In this document: in pieces, positions 26,842 to 38,000 of the stretch | How the letters are laid out: each line of letters opens with the position of its first letter | How positions within the stretch are numbered: position 1 is the stretch's first letter | Assembly: GCA_016946835.1 (NCBI GenBank) | Contig: JACVTC010000028.1 | Coordinates: 570,001-634,000, forward strand | Direction: 5' to 3' | DNA from: Neocallimastix lanati (nom. inval.) | Lineage: Eukaryota; Neocallimastigomycota; Neocallimastigomycetes; Neocallimastigales; Neocallimastigaceae | Length of the DNA: 64,000 bases | Notes under the pieces: model-generated | The model's database searches: none | What the model was told of the DNA's origin: nothing | Seen by the model: the letters and a program-made list of their open reading frames with translations, nothing else | Position numbers and translations under genes: made by a program

Positions 26842-29800
26842 TTATTCTCTATAAGGTAGAATATTTTTAATATGGATATTTCTTTTTAATATTACTCCTG
26901 ACCTATCTTCTTGTAGTTTCACCGTATTCCAAGTTATTTCCTTTATCGTATAAGGGCCAATGTAGTATGGATCCAATTTTTGTCTTTGAAATAATTTAAT
27001 TTTTACCTTATCACCAACTTTATACTCAGGGAGTTTTTCCATACTTCTTTTCGCTTTTCTTCTAGTCTTCCAATAAATAATTGTACCCAATTTTTTGTTT
27101 GCAGCATCCTTTACCCATTTAGTATGTTCCAAAAATCTTTCAATTAATACTTCGTCAATTGAGCATTCAACAGGTTCCTCCAAAGAATTCAATAAGGTAA
27201 TTTCAGTAGGAAGTAAATCTTCTCTTCCATATAAAAGTTCAAAACTAGAGTATCCATTAATAGAGGATTTTGCCGTCCTAATAGCCCATAAAGCCAACGG
27301 TAATAGAGAGTATCCCATTCGTCGTTCTTACCAGCAAAATTCCTTAATTGTTTTCCTATTTCTCGGTTTCTATTTTCCACAAAACCATTAGAAGGTGGAT
27401 GATAATTGGCAACAAAATGAATGTAAACTCCATATAAATTTAAGAAAATTTTTGTATAATCACTGTTCAATTGTGGTCCATTATCCATATTAATTATTTG
27501 GGGTAGTCCATGCCTACTAAACACATTCACTAAGAAATCAACCACATCTTGCGAAGTAACAGAAGGATAAGCTTCTGCTTCAGTCCATAAAGTGAAATAA
27601 TCTACGCAAACAATTATATATTTATTACCTTTAGTAGTAGTTTTTAAAGGTCCAATAATATCTAGGCCCATTCTAACAAAAGGAATTCTACAGGAGTTCG
27701 AAATATTTCAACCAAATTAGAAAGGGGTTCAGATCTATTAAGTTGACATATTTTACAAATAGATATATATTTTTTTATATCTAAAATCATATTTTTCCAA
27801 TAATAATTTTTCTTAATTCTATCATACGTCTTTTGTAACCCCTCATGGCCGATTCTATGAGCCATTCCGATAATTTTTATCTTTTCTAGATAATCATCTA
27901 TCACTAGTCTTAATTTATCTTTATCTCTAATATATGTTTTATCATCTATAGTAACAATTCTATCTTTTAAAAACTTTTTCATGAATTCCGAGATATATTT
28001 TTCATTTTCGACTTCGTCCAAAAAGTTTGATTGATCATCTTCATTATTGTTATTACCAATAATTTCCACATTATTTTCATCAACAATGTTATTATTATTT
28101 TCAATATTATTTTCCAAATTATTATTATTGTCTTCAACAATAGCATTTACTACAATATTTTCTTTTTTTCTAATGCGAGATAATGCATCAGCAATAATAT
28201 TCCTTTTCCCTGGTTGGTAGACAACTTTTACTTGTAGTTGACTGAATAAATCACACCAAAGAGCGTGTTTACTAGTATTAGGTTCGCATTTCATAATGAT
28301 AGGGACTAAAGGTTGATGATCTGTATACAGTATTGTTTGGAACGGATTACCTAATATATATTGTTTAAATTTATTTACACAAAAATATGCCGCAGTACCT
28401 TCTAACTCTGTTATTGGGTAATTAAGTTCTGACTTATGCAGGGAACGACTAATATAAAATACTGGGTGTTCTACTTCATCATTATATAGTTGCAATAAAA
28501 CACCACCAATTCCTTGATAACTAGCATCAGTTCGTATAATAAATGGTTTATCATAACGTGGATAACACAAAATAGGTGCTTGACAAAGAGCTTCCTTTAA
28601 TTTTTCTATACTAGTAGTATGCTCATTAGTCCAATCAAAAGTAGAATTTTTCTTTAGTAATTTGCATAACGGGGAAGTTAATGTAGTATAATTTTCAATA
28701 AAATTCCTATAGTAACCCACCATTCCAAGAAAAGAACGTAATTCCGTAACATTAGAAGGATTATCTAATTTCTTTATTGCATCAATCTTCTTTTCGAGTG
28801 GTAATAATCCTTTGTTTGAAATCTTATGTCCTAAAGCCTCCACTTCAAAAACACAAAAATGACATTTCTCAATATTCATTTTTAATTTAAATTTTCTGAG
28901 AATTTTAAATACATTTGTTAGATCGATTAAATGTTGTTCAATGGATGGTGAATAAACAATAATATCGTCTAGATAAATCTGAACATATTTATTAATTAAA
29001 TCAAAGAAAATCCTATTCATTTCGCGTTGGAAGGTTGCCGGAGCATTAGTCAATCCAAAAGGCATTACCTTAAAGTAATAATTTCCAAATTTAGTTGTAA
29101 AAGAAGTAATTTCTTGGTCGATTTCATACATGGGTATCTGGTGATACCCACTAAAAAGATCAATAGTAGAAAATATTATTGCATCTTTTAATGCATCAAA
29201 AATTTCTTGAATTATAGGGATGGCATAAGCATCTTTTTTTGTTATTTTATTTAATAACCTATAATCTATGCACAGTCTCCATCTACCATTTTTCTTTGGT
29301 ACTAAAACAATAGGTGAAGACTAAGGTGAATGAGAAAGTGAGATTAATCCTTTGTCTATTAATTTTTTTAATTCTTCTTTTAGTGCTGAAAGGTACACCT
29401 GGGAGATCCTATATGCCTTTTGTTTTATTGGCTTGCTACCTTCTAGTAATTCAATATGATGAGGTAGCAATTTGGATGGTTCTAAATTATCACTTGATAT
29501 AGCTATTACATCTGAATATGAAGTTAATATGGATTTAATTTCATTTTTAAAATTTCCATCTTTGATATTCATATTGCTGATTAATTCTTCCAAAATTTTA
29601 TTTTTATTAGTTGTATTAATTTTATTGGTACTAATTACATTATTAATACTAGTATTATTCTCTAATATATAACAAAACATACACTGTGTATGAAGTTCAT
29701 GTACATCTTCTAAAGGAAACAATGGGACTGCACTAAAGGTAAACACACCATTAACATTATTAATACCACTTTTTACGTATAAATATTTACTATCTGCATC

Positions 29801-30592
29801 TACTAATAATTTATAATCTGCTTGAGTTTTTAAATTAATTATTATATCAAATATTGAGTCATCATTATCAAATACTCTAAAGACTGCATTAATTTTTAGA
29901 GTACCAATTTGTACTTCTAATTTTACCATTTCATAAACACGTTCTTCCGTATTAGATAATGCCTGATGCACTCTACCAGAAGTAGAACCAACTATGGTAT
30001 AATTTTTAATATTTTTATTTAGAAAATTTCTGGTTTCCAAATTTGTATTACTACCACCATCAATTAATACAGCAGCAGAATGACCATTAACCGTACCATT
30101 GACAATAGCAATATCGTGTTCTTGAATTTCTCTTGTAGCGTAGCAATGGGTAGGATTATTTACTATTTCAAATTCTTCTATATCATTATGATATTCTGCA
30201 CATCCTACCACTGCATCTTCATCCTCAGTTCTTACCTTTTTAAAACTTTTAGTGATATCTGAACGTAGGGCACTACTTATACCTATTAATTGGGTCAAAG
30301 TAATATTTGCTGGGGTATTTTGTAATTCTTCTATAATATCATAAGGTTCAATACCCTCTAATAATTTAATGATTTGGCCTACCCTAGTAGTTTTTTTCTT
30401 TTTATTATTTTGTTTCAATATTTTTGTACTATTATTTTTATGGTTAAATTTATTACCAATATTAGATGCAGGTATATTTAATTCCACTGAATCTATGTCA
30501 ATTTTGTTTTCCAATGTGTCATCTTTATTATTATTTTTATTATTTTTATTATTATTATTATTATTATTTATATTATTACTATTATTATTATT
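26842..30592 (-). pseudogene. Element A pol (protease, RT, RNase H, integrase), broken
   Basis: Order on the minus strand: Asn-rich spacer; retropepsin-like segment with AAVLIDGGSNTN; RT palm with VQIYLDDIIVYSP (about 28940-28985); RNase H with RTDASYQGIGGVLLQ and LYTDHQPLVP; integrase HHCC finger (MAHRIGHEG...CKICQ); integrase core phrases GLDIIGPL, NMDNGPQLNSD, HPPSNGFVENRNREIG; C-terminal KLDPYYIGPYTIKEI. The order RT-RNaseH-IN is Ty3/Gypsy. It ends at IKNILPYRE without a chromodomain. About three breaks in this part. The upstream end is the Asn-codon tract where B sits. Fossil. Confidence 0.85.
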
Positions 30593-31207
30593 TGATACGA
30601 TATTTTATTAAATACCGTATATGTTAGTTGGGCGTTTGTGCAAAAGGGAATTATTCCAAGAATATTATATTACAATAATTATATTTACTTTTTATTTATT
30701 TATCTTTTATTATTTTATTTATTATATTTTATCATAAAAAAAATACACGTTTTATTATTATTCCTTAAAAAAAAAGAAAATATTTATTTATAAATTATTT
30801 TCATAATTATATTTTTTACTAATTTTATAAATTTTATTTATCGAAACACTAAAATTAATTAATAAATATAAATATTCATAACTTTTTACTTATAACTATT
30901 AATTCATCTTGTTTAACATTATTTAAAAATTATTTTAATATTAACATCAATTTAATTAAACATTCAATCTCCGTTATAATTAATATAACTAATTTTACTA
31001 TATTATCAACAATTCTTTTAATATTTTTAATATTATTATTTAATTTAATATTTTAATAATTAATAATAATAAATTATCTTTAATAATATATTAATAATAT
31101 ATTTTAAGATTCATTATATAAAATTAATTTTTAATAAATATTTATATTAATAATTTTTCTAAATAATTTTTCTATTATTTTCTATTATTTTTACTGGACA
31201 TGCATCA
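30593..31207 (-). repeat. Element B 3' LTR
   Basis: TGATACGATATTTTATT..GGACATGCATCA. It abuts the purine-rich tract (minus strand GTGGGGGCATCT) at 31208-31219. Confidence 0.9.
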
Positions 31208-31375
31208 AGATGCCCCCACTTAGCTTAGACTTCGTCCCTTGAAGTCTATAAGCATATTAAAATATTTATTAAACTAATAATACTATTATATATTTTATAA
31301 TATTTTTTTTATATTTTTTTTTATATTTTTTATATATATCAAAATTTTTTTTTTTTTTTTTTATATATATATCAT

Positions 31376-31417
<42 letters not shown>
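31208..31417 (-). other. Element B 3' non-coding region with polypurine tract
   Basis: Polypurine tract next to the LTR, then long T runs up to the pol stop. The same tract sequence, nearly identical, lies beside C's 3' LTR (48423-48434). Confidence 0.7.
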
Positions 31418-31422
<5 letters not shown>

Positions 31423-33376
31423 GATTATAATTTAGGAAATTACTAATATATGGAATTACATTTTTTAGATGAATGTTTCTCTCTGCAATTTCGTTCGTAT
31501 AAGGATCACGTACTGTGACAGTATTAAATTGCTGTTTAACTATTTTTAATGGTCCGATATAATAAGGGTCTAGTTTCCTTCGATTGAAATTTCTAACTAA
31601 AACTAGGTCTCCTGGTTTGAATTCACTTCTTAATCTTTTAATCTGTCTTCTCCTATCTTTCCATAATTCATTTGCAGTTTCAATATTTTTGATTGCTTCA
31701 GAAATCCAATTATGGTGATTAATAAATTTTCGAACAAAATATTCTTCTTCTGATTCTTCAGGAAATCTTTTGTCAATATTAATTGCTAATTCAAATGGTT
31801 GTAAGTCTTTCCTACCATAGAGTAATTCGAAACTACTAAATTTAGTAACTTCATTTTTTGTTGTTCTTAAAGCCCAAAGTGCACTAGGTAAAATATCATC
31901 CCATTCTTGATTTTGTTTACTTAATTCTTTAAATTGGCTTTTAAGAATTCTAATATATTTGACTATTTCTCTATTCCTGTTTTCAACTTCTCCGTTAGAA
32001 GCAGGATGATAAGTACTAATATAATGTACATAGACATCATTTAAATCTAGGAAAGCTTTTGTTTTATCAGATATGAATTGCGGGCCATTATCAGTAATTA
32101 ATATCTCTGGAATCCCGTGTCTTGAAAATATATTATTTAAAAATCTAATGACATCTTCTGATTCTGTTTTGGCTAATGCTTCAGCTTCCACCCATTTTGT
32201 TAAATAATCTACAAGTACTATTATATATTTATTACCTCTGAAAGATTCGTATAAGGGTCCAACTAAATCCAATCCTACCCGAGTAAAAGGTAGACCTGGG
32301 GGTGTAGCTAAATCTTCTGTAAATACATTCGGTGGTTGTGGTTTACATAATTGACATACATGACAAGATTTAATAAATAATCTGATATCCTTATTCATTC
32401 CTATCCAATAATAGTTCCTTTTCAAACGATGGTAGGTTTTAAAGTTACCTTCATGTCCTAAACAATGAGCTTTACTAATAAGTTCCCATTTTTCATTATC
32501 ATTAAATATTACTTTTCTTAATTCATTATTATCTTTATAATACTGAACTCCATCAATTAATACAAATTTCTGGTTTATTATTTTTTTATAGAAATCATTT
32601 AGTATTTCAGTACTATCATCAATATCATTATTATTAGTATTAACATGATTAATATTATTATTATTATTATCATTATTATTAAAACTATGTTTATTATTTT
32701 CTTCAGTTTGAAATACCATATAATTCACATTCAATTTATTTTCCACTCCATTATTTTCACTATTATTATTATGTAATTTATTATTAAACTTATTAAACTT
32801 ATTAATGTTATTTACATTATTTTTAATTTCCTCATATTCCATTTTGTAATTTTCATTATTACTATTGATCTTAATTTCATCCACTAACTCTTTTATTTTA
32901 TTAATTTTAGTATTTTTCTTATTTCTAATTTCTTCATTATTTTTAATTTCACAATTTTGAATTTCATTATTTATAACTTGGTTGAATACATCTTTATTAT
33001 AATTTTTTATATTATTTCTTTTATTTTTATTTTTTATATGTTTATCATCATTTTTTATATTTTTGATTATATATTTTTCATTGTTAGAATGTAATCTAGA
33101 TAGTGCATCAGCAACTACATTCCTCCTCCCCTCTTCATATAACACTTTAATTTTTAAAATACTGAACTCAGTTATCCATTTGACATGCCTTGCTGAAGAA
33201 GGTTCTTTATTTTTAAATATGTAAACTAAAGGCTTATGATCGGTATAAAGAATTGTCTCAAAACTATTACCAGTGAGAAAAGGTTTAAATTTCATGACAC
33301 AGTAAAATGCGGCAAGCCCCTCAAGTTCTGTAATGCTATAATTGATTTCAGAATTGGAAAGTGTCCTACTTTCATA
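31418..33376 (-). CDS. Element B pol, 3' part (RNase H end and integrase)
   Basis: Begins at the J insertion, where the RNase H phrase continues with YTDHKPLVYIF. It then has an Asn/Lys-rich linker of about 170 residues and the integrase HHCC finger (AHCLGHEGNFKTYHR..CHVCQ). Integrase core phrases GLDLVGPL, TDNGPQFISDKTK (about 32070-32105) and HPASNGEVENRNREI follow, then the C-terminal LDPYYIGPLKIVK. No chromodomain. The low-complexity linker between RNase H and integrase is longer than in A or D. Catalyses 3'-end processing and strand transfer in the family. Confidence 0.85.
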
Positions 33377-33381
33377 ATATA

Positions 33382-34152
33382 TGTAAAGATATTATTAATA
33401 TCTTTAAATAATTTTAATTAAATTTAATCATAAATTTAAGTAAAATTAAAATAAATTTATTTGAAATCACGTGTATAAAATTATTGAAAATATTTTTAAC
33501 ATAATTTCGATTTTTTTCCCAATCATACTAATAAATTAAAAATTTCTCTTGTGAAACTAGTATTTGAAAATCATTTCTTTTTATGTAATTTAATTTAAAT
33601 AATAAGAGTTAAGGTTTTTCACAAGATAAATTAACAACATGAAACTATGCAATTAGTCATGTTGAAACTTACGGCATTTTATGCTAAATTTATATTAAAT
33701 AATTATGACAACTTTTATATTATTTTTAAATAGAAAATATATAATAAATTTACTAATAATATTTAAATAATAAATAAATAATAAATGAACTCAATTAGAA
33801 TTGATTATATTTATTTTAGTTATTAATTATAATTCTCTTTATTTAGTAATAGTTAATTATTTATTATTAGTTTAGGTTAGTACTGTTTTAAATAAATAGC
33901 TAGATAATATAATTCAATAGGAATTATATATTATAAATGCAATAAGATAAAAATATAAATAGTTATCAAATTTCATGTATTTTAATCGATGTAATTGTTA
34001 TTAACGATTTCTTGTTAATAACACTTTAAAATAAATAAAGATTTTAATATTTAAAAAATTAATAAAACTTGTTCTTTAAAACTATTATTTTGTGTTTTAG
34101 TGTTATTATTGAAGTGTTGATTTATAATCTATTTTTTTATCAAAACTTTATA
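33382..34152 (+). repeat. Chromovirus J 5' LTR
   Basis: TGTAAAGATATTATTAATAT..CAAAACTTTATA. The end was set by comparison with the right copy and with H2, where the terminal inverted repeat is TGTAAAGA/TCTTTACA. Confidence 0.9.
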
Positions 34153-34172
34153 ATAACAATTACCTTTTAAAC
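34153..34172 (+). promoter_or_regulatory. Putative minus-strand primer region of J
   Basis: ATAACAATTACCTTTTAAA begins directly after the LTR. H2 has ATAACTAATACCTTTTAAA in the same place, so the site is conserved. It lacks the TGG that pairs with a tRNA CCA end. Priming may use an internal tRNA fragment or self-priming; both are known in the wider family. Confidence 0.5.
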
Positions 34173-34364
34173 AAACAAAAATACGTTATAAATCAATAAA
34201 AAATATTTAAAACACGTGACTCTTTTGTGGCTTATTTGTGGCTTGAATCGAGATATTTTTACCAGATATTTTTACCAAGGATTTTTAGAAGCTACCCACT
34301 TTTGACACTACCGACTTTGGAATACTCACAATTTTAGATTATTGCTACCAGCTTTAGGATATCG

Positions 34365-34735
34365 CTACCAGTTTAAGGAAATATTCTACTCGATTTAGGC
34401 TAATTCTACCAGTTTAAGGAAATATTCAACTCGATTCAGGCTATTCTACCAGTTTAAGGAAATATTCTACTCGATTTAGGCTAATTCTACCAGTTTAAGG
34501 AAATATTCAACTCGATTCAGGCTATTCTACCAGTTTAAGGAAATATTCTACTCGATTTAGGCTAATTCTACCAGTTTAAGGAAATATTCAACTCGATTCA
34601 GGCTATTCTACCAGTTTAAGGAAATATTCTACTCGATTTAGGCTAATTCTACCAGTTTAAGGAAATATTCAACTCGATTCAGGCTATTCTACCAGTTTAA
34701 GGAAATATTCTACTCGATTCAGGCTAATTCTACCA

Positions 34736-34738
<3 letters not shown>
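34365..34738 (+). repeat. Leader tandem repeat of J (40/41-bp units, 81-bp higher order)
   Basis: About ten units beginning CTACCAGTTTAAGGAAATAT alternate between ATTCTACTCGATTTAGG and ATTCAACTCGATTCAGG versions with periods of 41 and 40 bp. The array lies in the transcribed leader between the primer region and gag and is followed by an A run of about 44 (34741-34784). Confidence 0.95.
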
Positions 34739-34786
<48 letters not shown>

Positions 34787-35053
34787 TTACCAGACTCATA
34801 CCATACCATTTATCATATTGGGACACTTGTGCAAGACTTTTGAATAAAATTACCAGATTACGTGAGAAATCCATAATATTATTTGGAATTAAATTTTAAC
34901 CAGTAAGATACTATATTATAATATTCAGTTTACTCGACGGCACCACTACAATTGGAGAGAGCCAGTTCGACTTTACATACAATATTATAATAGAAATATC
35001 TTTTTATTAGAACATCTATTTCAAATATCATTATTTAAAATATTCAAAAGTAA

Positions 35054-38000
35054 ATAATAAGTTACAAATTGAACGAAGTTGAAGATTTAATTCAAAAATT
35101 CGAAAACCTTGATTTAGAAATGAACCAAGCAAATAATCAAGGCTTCTTAAGAAACACTCAGAAAACAGTAAATGATCCACCACTGTTTTCTGGTATCAAG
35201 AGGGAATTCGACGGGTTCCTAACCAGAGCCGAAATTGCTATGGAATCCAACCCACATGGAATTAATAATGACATCGCAAAAGTCAAATTCATAATTTCTT
35301 ATTTAATTGGAGAACCTTTAGACTGGGCTTCGTCTTTGAGACGCAACAATGACGAAATTTTGAATTCCTATGAAAATTTCATTAATGAACTTAGAGCTCG
35401 TTATGGTGAAGAAGAAGTTAATACTGTAATTGCTAATGGGAAACTTTGTTCAATCCGTCAACATAAGTTTGGCCGCGTTAACGATTACATTAATGAATTC
35501 AATAAAGTTGCAAGAAACTCAGACTTCAACGAGTCTGCAAAAATATACATGTTTATCAAAGGATTACATTATAAAATGAGAGAACATCTTGCCGTGGTCA
35601 ATCCGAACCCAAACAATTTAAGAGCTTTGTTTACTGACGTTATTAGCATTGAGAGTTTAACCAAAAGACACAGTATTAATGAATTTTATTTTCATCAATA
35701 CAATCACCGAAACAACGTTAGTTCCAGTACACAACTCACTAATAATGATCCCATGGAAGTTGACCTCTATCGAATCAAGAGAGGTCAAAGGAATACCAAC
35801 TATTTCCCATCCAACAAGAAATTGTACCAGGAGAATGTTAACTCTAAGGAAGAAGAAAGAAGAAAAGGTCTTTGCTACTATTGTAAGCAACCAGGGCATC
35901 TTAAATTTAATTGCCCGAACAAGAAGAGGCCCGCTACAGTTAAAATGATCAACAAGAAAGAAAGAAATGATAATATTGCATCTACTAGCTTAAGAAGAAT
36001 CAGAAGAATCAACAGCCAAGAAGATATTTTGAAAGTCAGAAAAATTGTTGAAGAGCAAAACTCACTCTTGACCAAGAAAAGTAACATTATTGATTTTTAT
36101 ATCAAAACAAACGATACAGAAGAAGTAAAGGCAAGAGTTTTGATTGATTCTGGATCAGATCTTAACTTTATTCACCCAGAATTTGCGAAGGCTTTTGGAA
36201 TCAAAACCCAACAAATTGAAGAACCATTCCGTGTTACTGGTCTTGGTTACGGAATATCAACAGTTAAAAAGGAAACGGAGAAGTGCATTTTACGTTTAAA
36301 AAATCACTTAGAAATCATTCAATTGTATGTACTCAGAATTCCTGATGTTGATATTATTTTAGGTCTACCTTGGATTGAGAAGCATTCGCCTTATAATTAC
36401 CACGACGCAAAGAAGATCTCCTTTGGCTCAGGATTTTGCGCTAGACACTGTAATAACGGTAAAAGAAAAAGAAAGAACAAGATCAAGAACAAGAAAAAGA
36501 ACAAAGGAAAAGAATCTGCTACCGACTTGGAAGAAAATAAAATTATTGAAGACTCAAGAAAAAGAAAATCTTTCTTTGACTCCGATTCCGAATCTGATTC
36601 TGAAGAAGAAATTTCTATTCGTGGCCGCCGAACTCGTATTAGAACTTGTACTGAATTTATTAATAGTGATAGCGATAGTGATATTAATGATACTTTTATG
36701 TTAGATAATTTTAGTGATAGCATTAGTGATAGCGATAATTTTAGTGATAGTGATGATATTATTGTTATGAATTGTGATAGTAAAATTAGTAAAAATAGTT
36801 TAAAGATCTTAAAGAAAATTTGTGAATCAAGTAAATGTAAGAAATTAAATGTAATTGAAAAATGTAATAATGAAAATAATAATTTAAATAAAGATGATGA
36901 AAAGGTCGAAGTACCTGAAATCTATTTGATGTTTAAAGAAGTGTTTAATGAAAATAATTGTAATGTGTTACCTCCGCATCGTAATTATGATTGTGAGATT
37001 AAATTAAAAGATAATTGTAGTTTATTTTATGGACCGTTGTATCCTTTAACTGAGACGGAGAGAGAAGAATTAAAGAAATATTTAGAAGAAAATTTAAAAA
37101 AGGGTTTTATTAGAAAATCTTCTTCTCCCGCTGGAGCACCTATTTTATTTGTTAGAAAAAAGGATGGTACATATAGATTAGTTATTGATTATAGAAAATT
37201 AAATGAAATGACCATCCGTAACTCTTACCCTCTTCCTTTAATTAGTGAATTGTTGGATAGAGTTAAAGGTGCTAAATATTTTACTAAGTTAGATTTAAAA
37301 TCTGCCTATAACTTAGTAAGAATTAAAGAAGGTGACGAGTACAAAACTGCCTTTCGCACAAGATATGGGCACTTTGAATATCTCGTTATGCCTTTTGGGC
37401 TTAAGAATGCCCCTGCTACATTCCAACATTTTATAAATGATGTTCTCAGTGATTACTTAGATGATTTTGTAATCTCTTATATTGATGACATTTTAATTTA
37501 TTCTAATACTTTAGAAGAACATCATGTACATGTCAAGAAAGTTTTAAGAAAATTGTTAGAGAATCATTTAGTTGTTAAATTAGAAAAGTGTGAATTTGAT
37601 GTAACTGAAACTACTTTTCTTGGTTATGTTTTATCAAGAGATGGAATTAAAATGGATAAAGAAAAAGTTAAAGCAATTTTAGATTGGCCTGTTCCAACAA
37701 ACATTAAAGAAATTCAATCGTTTATTGGACTTTGTAATTATTACAGAATTTTTATTAAAGACTTTGCGAAAATTGCAAATCCTCTCCACAAATTAACTAG
37801 AAAAAATGTTCCTTTTAATTGGAGTTCTGAACAACAAAAAGCGTTTGATACTTTAAAAGAATTATTTACTACTGCTCCTATTTTGAAACATCCTGATAGC
37901 AACAAACAATTCATTGTTGAAACTGATGCTAGTAATTTTGCTGTTGGTGCAATTCTTTCTCAGGAATTTGATGGGCATTTGCATCCAATTGCTTTTATTT

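Noticed and set aside
34365-34738. CRISPR-like array
   Set aside because: Units are contiguous without unique spacers and lie in the leader of a eukaryotic LTR element.
36375-36723. Overlapping frames of about 108 codons in J
   Set aside because: They are mirror frames of the Lys- and Ser/Asp-rich linker of gag-pol.
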